Position numbers and translations under genes: made by a program. A DNA stretch of 6,099 nt, taken from positions 1 through 6,099 of the forward strand of contig JAAVAG010000117.1 of assembly GCA_014804185.1 (NCBI GenBank), read 5' to 3'. This document shows, piece by piece, positions 1 through 5,565 of this stretch. The notes below the pieces were generated by a model. That model saw only the letters and a list, made by a program, of their open reading frames with translations. It searched no databases and was not told the DNA's origin. The DNA comes from Lachnospiraceae bacterium. GTDB lineage: Bacteria; Bacillota; Clostridia; Lachnospirales; Lachnospiraceae. How positions within the stretch are numbered: the stretch's first letter is position 1; each line of letters begins with the position of its first letter.

Positions 1-248
1 TATTCCTCGTCGTCTTCGATATAGATCAATTCCGGTTCGGCGTTAGGATCGCTCTCATCCTCCCGGTAGCCGTAGAACCAGACCTCACCGTCATCATTCT
101 GACCATTCTCATCCAGAGGAAGCAGGGCGATATAATCTTTTTCCCGTACCGTTAAGATCGTGATTACAGCGCAGGTTACCTTTTCACCATCCTCCAGTTC
201 CAGATCAACGGTCATCTCTTCTTCCGCAAAATTATTTGTATCAGCCAT
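1..248 (-). CDS. DUF1292 family protein (YrzB-like), 3' end beyond window
   Basis: Small acidic protein of unknown biochemical role, probably cytoplasmic. I read 82 codons from ATG at 248; the window ends inside the next codon (TA-, Tyr or stop). It begins MADTNNFAEEEMTVDLELED and continues with a beta-rich core (CAVITILTVREKDYIALLPL), a WFYGYRED segment and an acidic stretch ending IYIEDDEE. The pattern of polar start, 'YIALLPLDE', 'W/FY.Y.ED' and 'I.DDEE' tail is what I know of DUF1292/YrzB (about 90-100 aa), so perhaps ten residues lie outside. The start is decided by an AAGGAG ribosome binding site at 262-257, 8 nt before the ATG. It is divergent from the GH13 gene and has its own promoter, so it is the first gene of a leftward unit. 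In Firmicutes this family often sits near ruvX or fur, which cannot be checked here. Family assignment is good; function is unknown. Confidence 0.85.
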   Translation of the reverse strand, partial: MADTNNFAEEEMTVDLELEDGEKVTCAVITILTVREKDYIALLPLDENGQNDDGEVWFYGYREDESDPNAEPELIYIEDDEE

Positions 249-275
249 AGTAAAATCTCCTTTACTTTTTTTTCA

Positions 276-304
276 ATTATATCCTTTCATGATTTAGTTA
301 GCAA
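276..304 (-). promoter_or_regulatory. Sigma-A-type promoter for the DUF1292 gene
   Basis: On the minus strand a perfect TATAAT lies at 281-276. It is preceded after exactly 17 bp by TTGCTA (304-299), a 4/6 match to the TTGACA -35 box. Transcription would begin near 269, giving a leader of about 20 nt that just includes the AAGGAG ribosome binding site of the DUF1292 gene. Seen in sequence; activity is inferred. Confidence 0.7.
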
Positions 305-313
305 TGGTATAAT
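285..313 (+). promoter_or_regulatory. Extended -10 promoter for the GH13 gene
   Basis: TATAAT at 308-313 is preceded by TG with one base between (TGGTATAAT, 305-313), an extended -10 element. The -35 position at 17-bp spacing (TTTCAT, 285-290) is poor, which fits an extended -10 promoter. Start of transcription would be near 320, giving a leader of about 60 nt before the GTG at 381. Its -35/spacer region occupies the same DNA as the leftward promoter (276-304), so the two overlap. I see no riboswitch, T-box or clear operator palindrome in the leader. Confidence 0.6.
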
Positions 314-380
314 AGGAAAAACATCATATTTTTCAGAATAACCAGGGGAAAAGTACGCACGGAAGAGATGGGGTGGCAGA

Positions 381-2243
381 GTGAAAATTACTACAGCGAT
401 GGGGAATGTGACGCCTTTGGGTGTCAGTGAGGCAGAAAACAGTATTCAATTTGTCTTTGTCAGTACTTGCATGGATTGTGGCGTGATCTTGTATGAGGGG
501 AGAGACGGTGCAGAGACACTGCGCATTCCGTTTCCGGAAGAGTACAGAGTGGGTAACATGCATACAATGCGCGTATATGGTATAAAGGAGAAAAGCTTTC
601 TTTATTCCTTTTATGAAGGAAAAAATGAGGTCATCGATCCATATGCCAGAGGTTTTTCGGGAAATTCCATATACGGGGATCTGCAGGGCGTCAGTAAAAA
701 GAGAGCATGCTATAAAAAGGATGACTATGACTGGGAGGAGGATCGGAATCCCAGGATTCCCTATGAACAGGCTTTTATTTATTGTATGCACGTCAGAGGA
801 TTCACACAGCATAGTTCTTCTAAAGTCAGACACAGGGGAACTTTCAGCGGCGTTCTGGAAAAACTTCCGTATCTTAAGGAACTGGGAGTGACCACTCTGG
901 AACTGCAGCCGGTCTATGAGTTTGACGAGGTATACATACCGGTTTGGGAGGGGAGCGGGAGATTTGGCGGAAATGTGCAGCCTCCTGAGGAGAAGAAAAA
1001 CTACTGGGGGTATACCAGAGGATATTATTACAGCCCCAAAAACAGTTATGCAGCGTCGGAAGACAGTCGGAGAGAATTTCGGGATCTGATCAAACAGCTC
1101 CATCATAATCGGATGGAGGCGGTACTGCAGTTCTATTTTCCGGAGCAGGTTCACGAGTGGGAGATATCGGATATCTTAAAATACTGGGTGACTGAATATC
1201 ATGTGGACGGTTTTCATCTCAAGGGGCAGTGTACCCCGGTGTCTCTGATCTGTACGGATCCATGCTTTGCGGACACCAAAATCTGGTATTATGATTTTCC
1301 GGAGAATTGCCTCCACCGGGAGAGCACGCTGAGGAACAGATCACAGATATACAGAAATCTGGGCATCTATCGGGATGATTACTGTTACACCATGCGCCGT
1401 TTTCTGAAAGGGGATGAGGGGCTTGTGGGAACTGTCCTGCAGTTTATGAGGTGCCAGCCGGAGCATGCCGGACAGATCAATTACCTGTCGAACTATGAGG
1501 GATTTACTTTGATGGATCTGGTGTCCTATGACCGCAAACATAACGAGGAAAACGGTGAGAACAACAGGGACGGCAAGGACTATAACTGCAGCTGGAACTG
1601 CGGAGCGGAGGGAAAGAGCAGGAAAAAGTCTGTGAGCGGTCTGCGCATGATGCAGATCAAAAATGCAATTTCCCTGCTGGTGCTCTCACAGGGCACCCCG
1701 CTGATCTTTATGGGAGATGAATTCGGCAACTCTCAGGGCGGGAACAACAATCCATATTGTCAGGACAATGAGATCACATGGCTGGACTGGAGAGATCTGA
1801 CCAAAAACAGGGAGATATATGAGTTTCTGAAAAAAATGCTCACTTTCCGAAGAGAGCATCCGATCCTGCGCCAGGAGAGCCAGATGCGGCTTATGGATTA
1901 TATATCCTGCGGATACCCGGATCTGTCTTATCACGGGGAGGTTCCCTGGAGACCGAATATGGAATATTACAGCAGGCAGGCGGGTATTTTGCTGTGCGGG
2001 AAGTATGCCAGGATAAACCGGACGAAAGAGGATGATTTCTTTTATATAAGTCTCAATATGCACTGGGAGAAGTATGCGTGTGCGCTGCCAAAGCTTCCCA
2101 GGGGGATGGAGTGGACTTGTGCGGCTGGAACGGGCGGAGATCTGAAGATTGTCCCGGCAGCGGACGGACAGCATGTGGAACTGCCTCCCCGGAGCATTTA
2201 TCTGCTGTGCGGGAAAAAGAAGGAAGAGGGAGAAGAAAAGTAA
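381..2243 (+). CDS. Isoamylase/GlgX-like GH13 protein lacking catalytic residues (predicted pseudoenzyme)
   Basis: Related to glycogen debranching enzymes of the isoamylase/GlgX type, probably cytoplasmic (no signal peptide). An N-terminal CBM48-like beta domain covers about residues 8-110 ('TPLGVSEAENSIQF'). The barrel follows: YCMHVRGF (134-141), ELGVTTLELQPVYEF (about 167-181), NYWGY (207-211), YRDD (330-333), GFTLMDLVSY and KHNEENGENNRDG (374-398), GDEFG (445-449), GNNN and YCQDNEITW (454-468), then a beta-rich C-terminal domain. Family catalytic positions are replaced: region I D/N/H by Q250/P254/E255; region II VDGFRFD by VDGFHLK, so nucleophile Asp is K281 and its Arg is H279; region III Glu by Y304 (TKIWYYDF where TKLIAEPW is usual); region IV His-Asp by Y372-E373. 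At 620 aa with no frameshift and intact scaffold motifs, it looks maintained but hydrolytically dead. GTG at 381 is chosen because an in-frame TAA at 339-341 has no ATG after it and the N-terminus matches the family start; the ribosome binding site is weak (GGAAGAG at 361-367, 13 nt away). ATG at 399 is a less likely start. A role in glycogen binding or regulation is only inference. Automatic annotation would probably call it debranching enzyme. Confidence 0.85.
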   Translation: MKITTAMGNVTPLGVSEAENSIQFVFVSTCMDCGVILYEGRDGAETLRIPFPEEYRVGNMHTMRVYGIKEKSFLYSFYEGKNEVIDPYARGFSGNSIYGDLQGVSKKRACYKKDDYDWEEDRNPRIPYEQAFIYCMHVRGFTQHSSSKVRHRGTFSGVLEKLPYLKELGVTTLELQPVYEFDEVYIPVWEGSGRFGGNVQPPEEKKNYWGYTRGYYYSPKNSYAASEDSRREFRDLIKQLHHNRMEAVLQFYFPEQVHEWEISDILKYWVTEYHVDGFHLKGQCTPVSLICTDPCFADTKIWYYDFPENCLHRESTLRNRSQIYRNLGIYRDDYCYTMRRFLKGDEGLVGTVLQFMRCQPEHAGQINYLSNYEGFTLMDLVSYDRKHNEENGENNRDGKDYNCSWNCGAEGKSRKKSVSGLRMMQIKNAISLLVLSQGTPLIFMGDEFGNSQGGNNNPYCQDNEITWLDWRDLTKNREIYEFLKKMLTFRREHPILRQESQMRLMDYISCGYPDLSYHGEVPWRPNMEYYSRQAGILLCGKYARINRTKEDDFFYISLNMHWEKYACALPKLPRGMEWTCAAGTGGDLKIVPAADGQHVELPPRSIYLLCGKKKEEGEEK

Positions 2244-2300
2244 CGTTTGCGGCGGATGCAGAATAAAATACAGTAAATAGAGTAAAGAGAGACGGATTCT

Positions 2301-2654
2301 ATGAATTGCTGTTTGCTTTTTCTGGTTCTTCTGCTGGGCGGCGGCTGTGGTTTCGGCAGCGGCAGAAACGGGAATAACTGCGGCTGCGGCCGCGGAAGGG
2401 ACCGTGACGGAGACGATGGCTGCGGCTGCGGGATGAACCGCGGACGTGACGGAGATGATGGCTGCGACTGCGGGATGAACCGCGGACGTGACAGAGATGA
2501 AGAGCGTGGACGTGACAGAGACGACGATTGCGGCTGCGGCAGAGACCGCGGACGCGACAGAGATGAGGATCGCGGGCGCGACAGGGATATGCCGGGCATG
2601 GCTCCTCCTCCATGGGTGAGGGGCAATGAGACCTGCGGTTGTGAGGAGAAATAG
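2301..2654 (+). CDS. Small Cys/Gly/Arg/Asp-rich repeat protein, function unknown
   Basis: I recognise no known family. The 117-residue product starts MNCCLLFLVLLLGGGC, a hydrophobic segment with no Lys/Arg before it, so it is not a classical signal peptide, though it could be a short membrane or self-association segment. The rest is low-complexity: five CxC motifs (27-29, 41-43, 55-57, 77-79, 112-114) alternate with RGRDRD/RDGDDG runs, followed by a MPGMAPPPWVRGNE tail ending TCGCEEK. There are 13 Cys in total, few other hydrophobic residues after residue 20, and two tandem 14-residue copies (35-48, 49-62) encoded by a 42-bp DNA repeat. Start ATG at 2301 follows a modest AAAGAGAG site (2284-2291), about 9 nt away. 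It begins 57 bp after the GH13 stop on the same strand with no clear promoter between, and a hairpin follows at 2721, so co-transcription with GH13 is likely. The Cys pairs suggest metal binding or disulfide cross-linking (inference). That it is coding at all rests on composition, position and the in-frame repeat, so it is less certain than its neighbours. Confidence 0.65.
   Translation: MNCCLLFLVLLLGGGCGFGSGRNGNNCGCGRGRDRDGDDGCGCGMNRGRDGDDGCDCGMNRGRDRDEERGRDRDDDCGCGRDRGRDRDEDRGRDRDMPGMAPPPWVRGNETCGCEEK
2403..2486 (+). repeat. Two tandem 42-bp direct repeats inside the Cys-rich gene
   Basis: Copies at 2403-2444 and 2445-2486 match at 40 of 42 positions. The differences are C/T at 2414 versus 2456 and G/A at 2425 versus 2467. 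Each copy is 14 codons, so the frame is kept, and encodes RDGDDGCGCGMNRG or RDGDDGCDCGMNRG. Shorter degenerate CGTGGACGTGACAGAGA-type units continue to about 2590, giving the RGRDRD blocks. The pattern fits tandem duplication by slippage or unequal recombination. Confidence 0.9.
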
Positions 2655-2720
2655 GAGCGGTGCAGAGCGCTGCGAAACAAACGCTGCCATGCTTCGCGAG
2701 ACAGCTTATTGGAATGAAAA

Positions 2721-2745
2721 GAGGCTGGCCATTTTGGCCAGCCTC
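2721..2745. terminator. Hairpin terminator between convergent units
   Basis: GAGGCTGGCCA (2721-2731) pairs perfectly with TGGCCAGCCTC (2735-2745), giving an 11-bp GC-rich stem with a TTT loop (or a 10-bp stem with a 5-nt loop). It lies between the stop of the plus-strand Cys-rich gene (2654) and the stop of minus-strand potD (2827). Read leftward it is followed at once by TTTT (from AAAA at 2717-2720), so it serves as a factor-independent terminator of the pot operon. Read rightward the next T-run is delayed (2759-2765), so termination of the plus unit is less canonical. Probably bidirectional. Confidence 0.8.
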
Positions 2746-2799
2746 CCGTTATACATGCCTTTTTTGAATCTTCGTAATTATGCCGCAGGCACAATTTCG

Positions 2800-2828
2800 A
2801 ATGTAAAATATCTCTGATTTTTTACATT
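2800..2828. other. AT-rich inverted repeat overlapping the potD stop codon
   Basis: AATGTAAAA (2800-2808) is the exact complement of TTTTACATT (2820-2828), a 9-bp AT-rich stem with an 11-nt loop. One arm covers the first bases of the potD stop codon (2829-2827). It may protect the 3' end of the transcript or help termination together with the hairpin at 2721. A stem this AT-rich could also be chance. Confidence 0.35.
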
Positions 2829-3888
2829 ATTCACCCATGATTTCTTTGTATAGACGATTGTAAAGTTCATCCGCATCTTCTCCCAGATAAGAAAAGGTTT
2901 CCAGTCCGCTGTACTCATTCAGGTCAGGAAAGGCGATCCGGGAATTACGGATGTCATCGTCCTCGATCAGTGCCTGAGCGGCGGTGTTGGGAGTGGAGTA
3001 GGTGATATACTCAAAATTCATCAGCGCGATATCGCCCCGGCACATGAAATCGATAAATTTCTCGGCATTTTCCTTGTTGGGTGCGTTCTTGGGGATAACC
3101 CAGGAATCGATCCATATATTGGAACCTTCCTCAGGGATTACATATTCCAGATCCGGATTTTCGCGCTGGGTATAGATGGCCTCGCCCGAGTAGATCACGC
3201 CCAGAGCAGCCTCGCCGCCGATCATCTTGTCACGGACCTGGTCGATGACATAAGCCTGTACCAGCGGTTTCTGATCGATCAGAGATTGTTTGGCGATCTG
3301 CAGCTGCGCCTCATCCGTGGAATTTGCGGAAAAGCCGTTCAGTTTCAGGGATACCATAAAAAGATCTCTGACAGAACTCTGCATCAGGATGTTGTCGGCA
3401 TATTTTTCATCCCAGAGAATGGACCAGCTTGTGACCGGGTCATCCACCATGGTTTTGTTGTACAGAATACCCACTGTTCCCCAGCAGTAGGGAACGGAGT
3501 ATTTGTTTTCAGGGTCAAAGGCCCGGGACTGCTCATAATAGGACTGGCCGATATTGGCCTTTGCGTTGGGCATATTGTCCCAGTCGAGTTCTTCCAGCAT
3601 GTCATTGTCAACCATTTTCTGGATCATATAGTCGGAAGGACAGATCACGTCGAACTGAACCGCTCCCGCCTGTACTTTGGGATACATCTCCTCATTTGTC
3701 TCAAATTCATCGTAAATGACCTTGATGCCCGTTTCTTTCTCAAAAAGATCCAGGGTTTCCTTGTCTATGTATTCCCCCCAGTTAAAAACATATACCTCGC
3801 CGTTGGGGGTATCGTTCTGGGAGCCGCACCCGGCCAGGAAAGCGGCCAGCAGCGCGCCGCATAAAAATACCGCAATATATTTTTTCAT
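2827..3888 (-). CDS. potD: Spermidine/putrescine ABC transporter substrate-binding lipoprotein PotD
   Basis: Extracellular polyamine-binding protein of the PotABCD importer, anchored to the outer face of the membrane. The 353-residue product has a lipoprotein signal: MKKY, a hydrophobic core and lipobox LAGC with Cys21 as lipidation site. PotD signatures are in order: YVFNWGEYID (33-42), TGIKVIYDEFETNEEMY (53-69), VICPSDY (81-87), VPYCWGTVGILYNK (132-145), GVIYSGEA (230-237), IWIDSWVIPKN (258-268) and TYSTPN (296-301). Aligned by eye to E. coli PotD, ligand residues W34, Y37, S83, Y85, W255, D257 and Y293 are kept (W37, Y40, S85, Y87, W259, D261, Y297). D168, E171 and W229 become S172, D175 and Y233, so substrate preference may differ. 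Start: ATG at 3888 has AAGGAG at 3903-3898, 9 nt away, and gives a proper signal peptide. A TTG at 3912 would add 8 residues before the signal and put the ribosome binding site inside the gene. It is the last gene of the operon, 70 nt after potC, and ends toward the hairpin at 2721-2745. Confidence 0.95.
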   Translation of the reverse strand: MKKYIAVFLCGALLAAFLAGCGSQNDTPNGEVYVFNWGEYIDKETLDLFEKETGIKVIYDEFETNEEMYPKVQAGAVQFDVICPSDYMIQKMVDNDMLEELDWDNMPNAKANIGQSYYEQSRAFDPENKYSVPYCWGTVGILYNKTMVDDPVTSWSILWDEKYADNILMQSSVRDLFMVSLKLNGFSANSTDEAQLQIAKQSLIDQKPLVQAYVIDQVRDKMIGGEAALGVIYSGEAIYTQRENPDLEYVIPEEGSNIWIDSWVIPKNAPNKENAEKFIDFMCRGDIALMNFEYITYSTPNTAAQALIEDDDIRNSRIAFPDLNEYSGLETFSYLGEDADELYNRLYKEIMGE

Positions 3889-3958
3889 TTTTGTTTTCTC
3901 CTTGTTATCCAATCATTCTGTTTTGTCGAATTGTGCAAATCTGTCAGGTCGGGTCGCC

Positions 3959-4756
3959 TCAACGCTGATTCCGCAGATTATTGGTATCCTGTTTTTTTCT
4001 GGGCGCATAGTTGACCAGAATGAGCAGGATCAGCACAGACAGAAAGATCAGGGTGGAGAGCGCATACATTTCCGGTTTGATCCCTTTGCGCACTTCCGTG
4101 TAGATCTTTGTGGAGAGCGTATCGATTCCGGCGCCTTTTGTAAAATGAGTGATTACAAAGTCATCCAGCGACATGGTAAAGGCCATGGTGAACCCGGAGA
4201 CAATACCCGGCAGGATATCGGGAAATACCACCTTGAAAAATGCCTGCAGGTGGGAGGCTCCCAGATCCAGAGCCGCCTCATAAGTGCTGGGATTCAGCTG
4301 CTTCATGCGGGGCATGATGCTCAGAATCACATAAGGTATGTTGAATGTAATATGCGCCAGCAGGATAGTCAGAAAACCAAATTTGATGCCTAAAACGATA
4401 AAGAGCAGCATCAGAGAGATACCTGTGACGATCTCGGCGTTCAGCATGGGGATATTTGTGATGCCCATGATAATAGCGCGGCTTTTGCGCTTCATTCCCT
4501 GAATGGATATGCTGGCCACGGTGCCGATGACGGTGGCGATGGACGCGGAGAGGAAAGCGATCAGCAGCGTATTTCCCAGCGCCTGGAGAATGCTTTTATT
4601 TTGAAACAGTTCCACATACCAGTTGATGGTAAAACCGCCCCATTTTGCCCTGGATTTGCTGGCGTTGAAAGAAAGCACCATCAAAGTGGCGATGGGGGCA
4701 TATAAAAAGATAAAAATGAGCGCGATATATATTTTCTGTGCCGTCGTTTTGATCAT
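3959..4756 (-). CDS. potC: Spermidine/putrescine ABC transporter permease PotC
   Basis: Inner-membrane permease (BPD_transp_1 / MetI-like fold) that pairs with PotB to form the polyamine channel. The 265-residue length is normal for PotC. Hydrophobic spans are visible at about 10-30, 62-84, 96-121, 127-148, 183-200 and 232-250, giving six helices. The cytoplasmic EAA loop, which docks onto the ATPase PotA, is at about 159-187 (YEAALDLGASHLQAF...FPDILPGI). The segment SFNASKSRAKWGGFTINWY near the N-terminus and MAFTMSLDDFVITHF (191-205) are typical of PotC. The start ATG at 4756 overlaps the potB stop as ATGA (4756-4753) and has GGGGAGGG at 4773-4766, 9 nt away, inside the end of potB. Translation is therefore probably coupled to potB. 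The C-terminal tail is short and basic (APRKKQ...LRNQR). Confidence 0.95.
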   Translation of the reverse strand: MIKTTAQKIYIALIFIFLYAPIATLMVLSFNASKSRAKWGGFTINWYVELFQNKSILQALGNTLLIAFLSASIATVIGTVASISIQGMKRKSRAIIMGITNIPMLNAEIVTGISLMLLFIVLGIKFGFLTILLAHITFNIPYVILSIMPRMKQLNPSTYEAALDLGASHLQAFFKVVFPDILPGIVSGFTMAFTMSLDDFVITHFTKGAGIDTLSTKIYTEVRKGIKPEMYALSTLIFLSVLILLILVNYAPRKKQDTNNLRNQR

Positions 4757-5565
4757 AGGGCGGTTCCCTCCCCGTCTTTATCGAAGATTGCGGAAAGTAT
4801 CATATTAAACAGAATAAATACCATCAATACAATGGAAAGACCGCTGCCGAGGTGCCAGTTGCCGGTCTGCAGAAATTCCATCTCAATGACATTTCCGATG
4901 AGCAGGATCTTGTTGCCGCCCAGGATGGTGGAGATGACGAAAGTGGTCAAGGCGGGAACAAACACCATGGTAATGCCGCTGATCACACCTGGAATGCTCA
5001 GGGGGAGCGTTATTTTTAAAAAGGTACGAAAGCCGTCGGCTCCCAGATCCCTTGCCGCGTTTACCACATTCTGGTCTATCTTGGTCAGCACATTGTAGAT
5101 GGGCAGCACCATAAACGGAAGAAAGTTATAAACCATGCCCAGTATGATAGCGGCCGGTGTGTTGATGATATTCAGAGTCGGCGCTCCGAAAAAATTCAGA
5201 ATGTTATTGATCACCCCTGTCTTTTCCAGCAGGGTCAGCCACGCCAGTGTGCGCAGCAGAAAGTTCATCCACATGGGCAGAATGAAGAGAAGCACAAGAA
5301 AAGAATTCTGGCTCATATTCATCCGGGAAAGGATCATTGCCAGCGGATAGGCAAGCAGCAGACAGATTACCGTGCTGGCCAGGGAAAGCAGGACGGACAG
5401 CCACAGCGCCTTGCCGTGCTGTGCGGTGGCGATGGCCGTAATATTTTCCAGTGTAAAAGCCCCGCTTTTGTCCGTAAGGCCATAATAGACCACCATAAAG
5501 AGCGGGATGATGATAAATGCCGCTGCCCACAGCAGATAGGGAGCGGAGAGAAGCTTTCTATTCAT
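4753..5565 (-). CDS. potB: Spermidine/putrescine ABC transporter permease PotB
   Basis: Inner-membrane permease of the same MetI-like family, partner of PotC. It has 270 residues and hydrophobic spans at about 9-29, 53-80, 88-113, 137-160, 190-215 and 243-262. The EAA loop for contact with PotA is at about 167-197 (NAARDLGADGFRTFLKITLPLSIPGVISG region). LLFILPMWMNFLLRTLAW (92-109) and VFVPALTTFVISTILGG (201-217) are characteristic PotB segments. ATG at 5565 lies within the last codons of potA (8-nt overlap, 5558-5565). GAGGAGG at 5584-5578, 12 nt upstream, is encoded by the Asp-Glu-Glu-rich tail of PotA. The slightly long spacing and the overlap suggest coupled translation. No frameshift or truncation is seen. 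Confidence 0.95.
   Translation of the reverse strand: MNRKLLSAPYLLWAAAFIIIPLFMVVYYGLTDKSGAFTLENITAIATAQHGKALWLSVLLSLASTVICLLLAYPLAMILSRMNMSQNSFLVLLFILPMWMNFLLRTLAWLTLLEKTGVINNILNFFGAPTLNIINTPAAIILGMVYNFLPFMVLPIYNVLTKIDQNVVNAARDLGADGFRTFLKITLPLSIPGVISGITMVFVPALTTFVISTILGGNKILLIGNVIEMEFLQTGNWHLGSGLSIVLMVFILFNMILSAIFDKDGEGTAL

Noticed and set aside
314..380. Possible riboswitch or attenuator in the GH13 leader
   Set aside because: The leader is only about 60 nt and shows no stable stem or known aptamer motif.
333..1154. Minus-strand open frame of 273 codons opposite the GH13 5' half
   Set aside because: It lies wholly over a strongly recognised plus-strand gene and its product shows no domain.
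381..2243. Pseudogene call for the GH13 gene because active-site residues are missing
   Set aside because: The frame is full length without stops or frameshifts and non-catalytic family motifs are well kept, so a functional pseudoenzyme fits better than decay.
2301..2360. Lipoprotein signal in the Cys-rich protein (LLLGGGC, Cys16)
   Set aside because: There is no positively charged N-region, and Gly at -3 with Cys at positions 3-4 does not fit a lipobox; only a hydrophobic segment can be claimed.
2403..2590. Possible CRISPR array or satellite repeat
   Set aside because: The repeats are directly tandem with no spacers, in frame within an open reading frame, and degrade into shorter units.
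1686..2690. Long minus-strand open frame (334 codons) with Val/Ala/Ser/Pro-rich low-complexity sequence, and two further open minus frames over 2198-2794 and 2299-2613
   Set aside because: They are antisense to the GH13 3' end and the repetitive GC-rich gene. The 42-bp period (a multiple of three) and lack of stops keep all antisense frames open. The products are pure low-complexity (for example RPRS or HLRHVRG repeats) with no family resemblance.
3889..3912. TTG start for potD at 3912, adding 8 residues
   Set aside because: It would place the AAGGAG site inside the gene and put extra charged residues before a normal MKKY lipoprotein signal; ATG at 3888 has ideal spacing.
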